NCBI RefSeq assembly: GCF_965233615.1
Contig: NZ_OZ247495.1
Source of the DNA: Pelagibius sp028280305
Lineage (GTDB): Bacteria; Pseudomonadota; Alphaproteobacteria; Kiloniellales; Kiloniellaceae
Length of the DNA: 64,000 nt
Strand: one strand, 5' to 3'
Each line of letters starts with the position of its first letter. Within the stretch, counting starts at the first letter, position 1. A program made the translations under genes and the position numbers. Positions 59,115-64,000 of this stretch are shown here, piece after piece. Below the pieces are notes generated by a model. The model was not told the origin of the DNA. It did not search any database and was given only the letters and a program-made list of their open reading frames with translations.

Positions 59115-61298
59115 TCAAGCCAGCGCCGCCATCACCCGGTCCGGCGTGAAGGGCAGGTGACGCAGCCGCCTGCCGGTCAGGGCGTAAAAGGCGTTGGCGA
59201 CCGCCGCGGCCACCATGGGGGTGCCGACCTCGCCGATGCCGGTCGGCGGCCCGTCGCTGACTTGCAGTTGGATGTCGATCTCGGGCACTTCGTCGGCGCG
59301 CAGGACCTCGTAGTCGTAGAAGTTGTTCTGTACGACCTCGCCATTCTGGATCGTAATCGACTCCTTCAGGCTGCTGCTGAGGCCGAAGACGATGCCGCCT
59401 TCGATCTGCGTCAGGGCGTTGTCGGGTGAGACGATCAGGCCGGCATCCACAGCCGCCCAGAATCTCTGCACCGTGATCCGCCCGCTGTCCCGCTCGACGG
59501 CGACCTCCGCGATACCCGCGGCCATGGAGTCACCGTAACCCGCGAAGGAAAGGCCGAGCGCCGTTTTGCCCGTCGGACCTCCCCAGCCGGCGCGCTCTGC
59601 TATCGTTTCCAGCAGCCGCCGGCCACGTGTGTTGTCGTTCATGAGATCCAGGCGGAAGGCCAGTGGGTCCTTACCGGCGGCTTCCGCCAGCTCGTCCATG
59701 AAGGCCTCCGCGGCGAAGCTGGTGTAGCTCGCCCCGATCCCGCGCCAGGGGGCCAGCCGGGCCCGCCGCTCGGTGATGACATGCTCGGCCAGCAGGTCGT
59801 CGATGGCATAGAACTTACTCTCCGACCCGCGCACCGAGATGATGTCCGTTGGCGCCACTTGGTCCCAACGCAGCGGGTTGAAATAGGCAATGACCGAAGG
59901 CGTCGCGATGCGGTGATGCCAGCCGCTGAGCCCGCCTTCGGCGGTCAGGCCGGCGCGCAGCTTTTGCGCCGCCGCCGGGCGAAAGGCACCGTGCTTCACG
60001 TCGTCCTCGCGAGTCCAAACCACCTTCACCGGCCGCCCGACCGCTTTTGAGGCCAGCAGCGCATCGCGCAGGTATTCCTGGGTCAGGGCGGTGCGGCGGC
60101 CGAAGCTGCCGCCCATGGTCATCATGTGCAGGCGGACCCGATCCGGCGTCGTCTGCAAAACCTCGGTGATGGTCCGCATGGTCCAGCTCTGGGTCTGGCT
60201 GCCGACCCAGACTTCGGCGCCGTGTCCGTCGGCTTCGACGGCGGCCACCGCGGCCATGGGCTCGATCTGTGCGTGGTAGGCGTAGTCGGAGAGATAGTCC
60301 GCGCTGACCACCCGGTCGGCGGCCTCGATGGCCGCCGCGGCATCGCCGACGCTGCGCCAGGCGACGCCCGCGCGCGCCGCGTCGTCTGCCGCCGCAGTAT
60401 AGTCCGCGAGATCCGCCGTGCTGTCGAAGGCGCGGGCCGGCGCCGTCTCGGTCCAGGTCACGTCCAGACTGTCCTTGCCGGTAAGGGCCGCCTCCAGTTG
60501 TTCGGCAATCACCGCAACGCCATCGGGCAGCTCAACCGTCCGCAAGACACCTGGGACGGCGAGCGCCGCGCTGTCGTCGATCTCTAGAGGCGTTTCCCCC
60601 TCTACCGGGCTGCGCAGCACCGCCGCGTAGAGCATGTCGGGAACCCGCACATCGATGGCGTAGCTTTCGCGCCCGCTGCTCTTGGCCGGTACGTCGCGGC
60701 GCGGAACGTTCTGGCCGATGAGGCGGTAGTCGCCACGGGCTTTGAAGTCGGTCTCGGACACCTCGGGGATTGCCGGCAGGGGGCCGGGCAGGGCGGCCAG
60801 CGCGCCGTAGCTCAGGCGCCGCCCGCTCGCGGCGTGTACCACATGGCTCGGTTCCGTCGTCAGGCTGTCCGGCGGTACAGACCACTCCTCGGCGGCGCGC
60901 TGGATCAGCAGGCGCCGCGCCTGGGCGCCGGCCGTCCTCAGGCTGTCGAAATAGCCGTAGACGCCGGTGCTGCCGGCGGTATAGAGCACGCCGCCGAAGA
61001 TCGGGTTGCCGAAAGTCCGGTCGTCGCGGTTGAGCTGTTCGATCCGCACAAGATCCCAGTCCGCATCCAGTTCTTCGGCGAGGATCAACGGCAGGGCCGA
61101 AGAACTGCCCTGGCCCATTTCGGTCGAGGGAAAGACGATGGTGATGGTGTCGTCGGGATCGATCCGCACCCAGGCATTGGCCGCCAGGCCCTGGGCTTCT
61201 CCGCCTTCCGCTGATGCGACCTGAAGGATACCGCCGCTGCCGACAGCGAAGGTCAGCGCCGCGCTGTTGGCCATGAAGGCGCGTCTTGTCAAAGCCAT
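59115..61298 (-). CDS. iorB: Molybdenum hydroxylase large subunit (isoquinoline 1-oxidoreductase-like)
   Basis: The 727-residue subunit binds a molybdopterin cofactor and oxidises aromatic N-heterocycles or aldehydes. It starts MALTRRAFMANSA, a twin-arginine signal, so it is exported folded with its small subunit. The family features FPSTEMGQGSSSALPLILAEE (near residue 55) and GGSFGRRTALTQEYL (near residue 395) are present. It overlaps with nothing and follows iorA by 1 bp. The cytochrome c upstream of iorA can accept its electrons. Aldehyde dehydrogenase of the same family is an alternative to isoquinoline. Confidence 0.85.
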   Translation of the reverse strand: MALTRRAFMANSAALTFAVGSGGILQVASAEGGEAQGLAANAWVRIDPDDTITIVFPSTEMGQGSSSALPLILAEELDADWDLVRIEQLNRDDRTFGNPIFGGVLYTAGSTGVYGYFDSLRTAGAQARRLLIQRAAEEWSVPPDSLTTEPSHVVHAASGRRLSYGALAALPGPLPAIPEVSETDFKARGDYRLIGQNVPRRDVPAKSSGRESYAIDVRVPDMLYAAVLRSPVEGETPLEIDDSAALAVPGVLRTVELPDGVAVIAEQLEAALTGKDSLDVTWTETAPARAFDSTADLADYTAAADDAARAGVAWRSVGDAAAAIEAADRVVSADYLSDYAYHAQIEPMAAVAAVEADGHGAEVWVGSQTQSWTMRTITEVLQTTPDRVRLHMMTMGGSFGRRTALTQEYLRDALLASKAVGRPVKVVWTREDDVKHGAFRPAAAQKLRAGLTAEGGLSGWHHRIATPSVIAYFNPLRWDQVAPTDIISVRGSESKFYAIDDLLAEHVITERRARLAPWRGIGASYTSFAAEAFMDELAEAAGKDPLAFRLDLMNDNTRGRRLLETIAERAGWGGPTGKTALGLSFAGYGDSMAAGIAEVAVERDSGRITVQRFWAAVDAGLIVSPDNALTQIEGGIVFGLSSSLKESITIQNGEVVQNNFYDYEVLRADEVPEIDIQLQVSDGPPTGIGEVGTPMVAAAVANAFYALTGRRLRHLPFTPDRVMAALA

Positions 61299-61299
61299 C

Positions 61300-61752
61300 T
61301 CAGGCCTCCGTCGCGGCGCGCTGCACCGCCTTTACGATTCGGTTGTAGGTACCGCAGCGGCAAAGGTTGCCGCTCATCGCCGCGACGATCTCCTGACGCT
61401 GTGGGTTCGGATTCCCCTCAAGCAGCGCCGCCGCCCGCATGATCTGACCGGACTGACAATAGCCGCACTGCGGCACCTGTTCGGCGACCCAGGCCCGCTT
61501 CAGGGGGTGGTCCTCCGCGCCGGGCAGGCCTTCGATGGTGGTCACCGCCGATCCGGCGACGGAATCAATCGGCGTCAGGCAGGCGAAGGCCGGTTGGCCG
61601 TCGACATGCACGGTGCAGGCGCCGCACATACCCGCCCCGCAGCCGAATTTCGTGCCGGTGAGGCCCAGGTGTTCGCGCAGCACCCAGAGCAGGGCGGTAT
61701 CCGGGGCGGCGTCGACGGTGACGCTCTCTCCATTGACCACAAGATCTGTCAT
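61300..61752 (-). CDS. iorA: Molybdenum hydroxylase [2Fe-2S] small subunit
   Basis: The 150-residue subunit carries two [2Fe-2S] clusters between the molybdenum site and the cytochrome. The plant-type cluster motif CGAGMCGACTVHVDG is near residue 38, and the second cluster has CGYCQSGQ near residue 98 and CRCGTYNRI near residue 132. It ends 1 bp before iorB, in one operon with cytochrome c (37 bp upstream). The length and the Cys layout are usual. Confidence 0.93.
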   Translation of the reverse strand: MTDLVVNGESVTVDAAPDTALLWVLREHLGLTGTKFGCGAGMCGACTVHVDGQPAFACLTPIDSVAGSAVTTIEGLPGAEDHPLKRAWVAEQVPQCGYCQSGQIMRAAALLEGNPNPQRQEIVAAMSGNLCRCGTYNRIVKAVQRAATEA

Positions 61753-61789
61753 GTCACTCCATCTCCATTGTCGGGACCGCTGGCCGGCT

Positions 61790-62221
61790 CTATTCGCTGC
61801 TCAGGATCCTCAGGTAGGCGACCAGATCGGCGGCATCGTCCGGATCACGCAGGGCAACCCGCATGGTGGTGCCCGGCAGGAAACCGCGCGGGTCGGTCAC
61901 ATAGGCCGTCAGGTTTTCCTCGTTCCAGACGATGTCGGCTTCGCGCATCGCCTGCGAGTAGCGGAAGCCTTCCACGCTGCCGGCGTTCTGGCCGACAATG
62001 CCGAAAAGATGGGGGCCGGCCCGGTTCTGCCCCAGCTCGATGCTGTGGCAGGCGGCGCATTGGCGGTAGACCCGCTCTCCGGCTGCCGGGTCGCCGGCCG
62101 CTTCCTGCGCCTTTGCGGCGGTCGCCGCCATGGCAACTGAGAGACTAAGGCCCGCCAAAACCATGCGCTTATGCGCTCTCGACGGACGATGTTTGGTGCT
62201 CGAGTCTTTGGCAGGATCCAA
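61790..62221 (-). CDS. Periplasmic c-type cytochrome, partner of IorBA
   Basis: The monoheme cytochrome has the binding site CAACHS (about residue 49 of the mature protein) and an axial Met in FLPGTTMRVA. It resembles cytochrome c2 of class I. A signal peptide (VLAGLSLSVAMAATAAKAQ) lies at about residues 20-40 when translation starts at TTG 62221, which has GGAGG 8 bp upstream and gives a positive leader (RPSRAHKR). ATG at 62164 is a shorter alternative. It sits 37 bp before iorA. Confidence 0.8.
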   Translation of the reverse strand: MDPAKDSSTKHRPSRAHKRMVLAGLSLSVAMAATAAKAQEAAGDPAAGERVYRQCAACHSIELGQNRAGPHLFGIVGQNAGSVEGFRYSQAMREADIVWNEENLTAYVTDPRGFLPGTTMRVALRDPDDAADLVAYLRILSSE

Positions 62222-62370
62222 CAGCAAGTCCTCCAGGATCAGGGGCGTGCCGAATCGGCAGGTCGGCGGCACGGGCGCGGCTTGGGTGCAAACCCGCTCA
62301 TCGCTTGAATCTAGGGCTGCACTTCCCATCTGCCTTTCGAGATCCGGTCAAATTCTTTGGACGATCAGCC

Positions 62371-63135
62371 ATGTACGATCTGGCAGATCACCCGGCGGAC
62401 CGTGCAGCGGCGCCCATCGTCGGCGAATACTGGGATCAGCCGGGTCCGAACAGCGTGTCGTGGCACAGCCACCGGCGCGGGCAGTTGATCTACGCCCAGC
62501 GCGGTTGCGTGCGTGTGCAAACCGACGATGCGCTTTTCGTGGTGCCGCCGCACCGTGCCGTCTGGGTGCCGCCGGAAACCGAGCATGCCGCCCACTATCC
62601 GCGAGAAGTCGCCTTTCGCGGGCTGTTCGTCATCGCGCGGCTCTGTAAGACCCTGCCGCAGCGTCCGACCGTGATGCAGGTGGATTCCCTGACGCGGGAA
62701 CTGATCGATGCCGCCGTGCGTCTGCCCTGGGACTACCCCGACGAGGGCCGGGAGCAGCGCTTGATGGCGGTGCTGATGGACCGGCTGGTTGCGCTTCCCG
62801 CGACCCCGCTGCGGCTGCCGGAAGGCCATGACGATCAGGTCCGCCGCGTGATGCAGGCTTTGCGGGACGATCCCGCCGACAACCGTTCGCTGGGGCTCTG
62901 GGCGCGCTCCGTGAATCTGAGCGAACGCACCCTGACCCGCCGCTTCGTGGACGATACGGGAATGTCCTTCGGCGCCTGGCGTCAGCAGCTTCGCCTGACC
63001 CTGGCTTTGGAACGGCTGGCCGCAGGAGAAGCGGTGACCACCGTCGCCATCGATCTCGGCTACGGCACGCCCAGCAGCTTCACCACCATGTTCCGGAAGG
63101 CCCTGGGGATGCCGCCCAGCGCCTACTTCTCCTAA
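62371..63135 (+). CDS. AraC family transcriptional regulator
   Basis: The 254-residue regulator has an N-terminal cupin sensor (about 20-120, with SWHSHRRGQLIYAQRG) and a C-terminal double helix-turn-helix (about 155-254), including LGLWARSVNLSERTLTRRF and GYGTPSSFTTMFRKALG. It is divergent from the iorA-iorB-cytochrome genes and probably controls them, as in related clusters. The start is taken at ATG 62371; an upstream in-frame ATG at 62305 would overlap the cytochrome promoter. Confidence 0.88.
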   Translation: MYDLADHPADRAAAPIVGEYWDQPGPNSVSWHSHRRGQLIYAQRGCVRVQTDDALFVVPPHRAVWVPPETEHAAHYPREVAFRGLFVIARLCKTLPQRPTVMQVDSLTRELIDAAVRLPWDYPDEGREQRLMAVLMDRLVALPATPLRLPEGHDDQVRRVMQALRDDPADNRSLGLWARSVNLSERTLTRRFVDDTGMSFGAWRQQLRLTLALERLAAGEAVTTVAIDLGYGTPSSFTTMFRKALGMPPSAYFS

Positions 63136-63144
63136 GCCGAAGCG

Positions 63145-63561
63145 CTATCCCTGGCGCACCTCGATTTTCTTGGATGCCGGTTTTTCCGGGGCCTGCTTGG
63201 CGATCTTCAGGCAGAGCACGCCGTCGCTGAAGGCGGCATCGATGTTGTCGCCGTCGGCATCGGGGGGCAGGCGGAAAGAGCGCTGGAAGAGGCCGTATTC
63301 GCGCTCGGAGAAAAAGAAGGTGCGGCCCTTTTCCTCGTGGCTGTGACGCTTCTCGCCGCGCACGATCAGATTGTTGTCGTGCACCGAGACATCGACGTTC
63401 TCGGCCTTCACGCCGGGCAGCTCGACATTGATCTCGTAAGCGCCTTCCGATGTAGAGGCATCGGAGCGCGGGGCGAACCAGTCGGCCACCTTCTGACCGA
63501 TGTTCTGCAGGGGCTCGTAAAGCCGCGGCCACCAGCCGGCAATATGGGATTGTTCAACCAT
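63145..63561 (-). CDS. Small heat shock protein (Hsp20/IbpA type)
   Basis: The 138-residue chaperone has the alpha-crystallin domain from about residue 38 to 130 (YEINVELPGVKAENVDVSV, then LIVRGEKRH and FQRSFRLPPDAD) with the beta9 region and a C-terminal IEVRQG. It holds unfolded proteins. The ATG at 63561 follows GAGGTAG. The end lies 9 bp from the AraC stop (convergent). A FixK/FNR-type box at 63625-63638 lies upstream, which suggests control by low oxygen; no ROSE-type thermometer was found. Confidence 0.93.
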   Translation of the reverse strand: MVEQSHIAGWWPRLYEPLQNIGQKVADWFAPRSDASTSEGAYEINVELPGVKAENVDVSVHDNNLIVRGEKRHSHEEKGRTFFFSEREYGLFQRSFRLPPDADGDNIDAAFSDGVLCLKIAKQAPEKPASKKIEVRQG

Positions 63562-63624
63562 CTCTACCTCGCGTCGGGGGAACGAACTACCTGGGGATTT
63601 GACCTTGGCGGCTCCCGGGCCGCC

Positions 63625-63638
63625 TTGATCCGGGTCAA
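63625..63638 (-). promoter_or_regulatory. FixK/FnrL-type binding site upstream of hsp20
   Basis: Read on the minus strand the site is TTGACCCGGATCAA, matching the alphaproteobacterial FixK/FnrN pattern TTGAY-N4-RTCAA. Its centre is about 70 bp upstream of the hsp20 start codon. It is about 100 bp upstream of mutL on the other strand. Confidence 0.65.
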
Positions 63639-63739
63639 TCGTCTCCCCGGCCGGGCCGCTGCCGGCTTCGCGCGACTCCGCCAAGTCTGCTAGACTCTTC
63701 CGGCAACACAGCCGTTTCACACGAGGAAGCCCCGTTTCC

Positions 63740-64000
63740 ATGCCGATCCGCCGTCTGCCTGAAACCCTGGTGAACCAGATCGCCGCCGGCGAGGTGGTCG
63801 AGCGTCCGGCTGCCGCGGTGAAGGAACTGGTGGAAAATGCCCTGGATGCCGGGGCGCGCCACATCGACGTGGTGCTGCGCGACGGTGGGCGGGCGCTGAT
63901 CGCCGTCACCGACGACGGCTGCGGCATGACGCCGGAGGAACTGTTGCTGGCGGTGGAGCGCCACGCCACCTCGAAACTGCCGGACGATGATCTCGTCCAT
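63740..64000 (+). CDS. mutL: DNA mismatch repair protein MutL, N-terminal part
   Basis: MutL couples mismatch recognition to repair. The visible 87 residues contain the GHKL ATPase start: NQIAAGEVVERPAAAVKELV, ENALDAGA with the metal-binding Asn, DDGCGM and RHATSKL. The ATG at 63740 follows GAGGAAG. The C-terminal endonuclease or dimerisation part lies beyond the right edge. Confidence 0.97.
   Translation, partial: MPIRRLPETLVNQIAAGEVVERPAAAVKELVENALDAGARHIDVVLRDGGRALIAVTDDGCGMTPEELLLAVERHATSKLPDDDLVH

Noticed and set aside
63562..63739. ROSE-type RNA thermometer before hsp20
   Set aside because: The conserved anti-ribosome-binding-site element was not found; only a short GGCGGC/GCCGCC stem is present, further from the start.

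Overview
This is 64 kb of high-GC alphaproteobacterial chromosome. Several features point to a Rhodospirillales-type organism: the ethylmalonyl-CoA pathway genes ccr, ecm and mcd, a Coq7-type ubiquinone hydroxylase, Tat-exported TRAP binding proteins, and the block ribF-ileS-lspA-DUF3035-M16-M16 near mutL. No rRNA, CRISPR array, prophage or plasmid replication region is seen. One tRNA (Leu, CAA) and one intact insertion sequence (IS4 family) are present. Genus-level placement is an inference.

Layout. 0-4.6 kb: mcd (cut by the left edge) and ccr on the minus strand, divergent from ecm; together these give three steps of acetyl-CoA assimilation. 4.6-6.2 kb: an IS4-family element with a 10-bp target duplication, sitting inside an older palindromic repeat. 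6.3-9.6 kb: an orphan TakP-like TRAP binding protein, then cytochrome b561 with two YceI proteins. 9.9-14.2 kb: small genes (ACT-domain protein, P-loop kinase-like protein, AraC regulator, VOC protein, an exported acetamidase/formamidase, and a coupled unknown exported protein). 14.2-19.4 kb, minus strand: GNAT, MFS and an ABC importer whose binding protein resembles LuxP, with a LacI-type palindrome upstream. 19.6-22.9 kb: a small unknown protein, a cNMP-domain/thioredoxin-reductase-like fusion and a Nudix hydrolase. 22.9-28.8 kb: a catabolic unit of GMC oxidoreductase divergent from a complete TRAP transporter and an IclR regulator.

28.9-41.6 kb is a mixed housekeeping region: DUF3137, GluQRS, AlkA-like glycosylase, esterase, LysR regulator, a large chemoreceptor, HNH nuclease, coq7, dsbB, a DedA-like protein, a double cold-shock protein with a hairpin over its ribosome binding site, and tRNA-Leu. 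41.7-48.5 kb: folE-folM, a very histidine-rich exported protein, an enolase-superfamily enzyme, a histidine kinase with two nearby response regulators, and an ArsC-like protein. 48.7-50.7 kb: MFS and a MaoC hydratase. 50.9-59.1 kb: ribF, ileS (preceded by a 16-bp tandem repeat), lspA, a lipoprotein and a pair of M16 peptidases. 59.1-63.6 kb: a molybdenum hydroxylase (IorBA-like) with its cytochrome c and an AraC regulator, plus hsp20 with a FixK/FNR-type box, followed by mutL, cut by the right edge.

The most useful leads are the LuxP-like ABC system with its operator, the GMC/TRAP/IclR unit, the histidine-rich protein, the cold-shock leader hairpin, the FixK box at hsp20, the cNMP-flavoprotein fusion and the ileS-proximal minisatellite. 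I did not find a system that I can call wholly undescribed. All family calls come from reading motifs and from memory of the families; no search was run.
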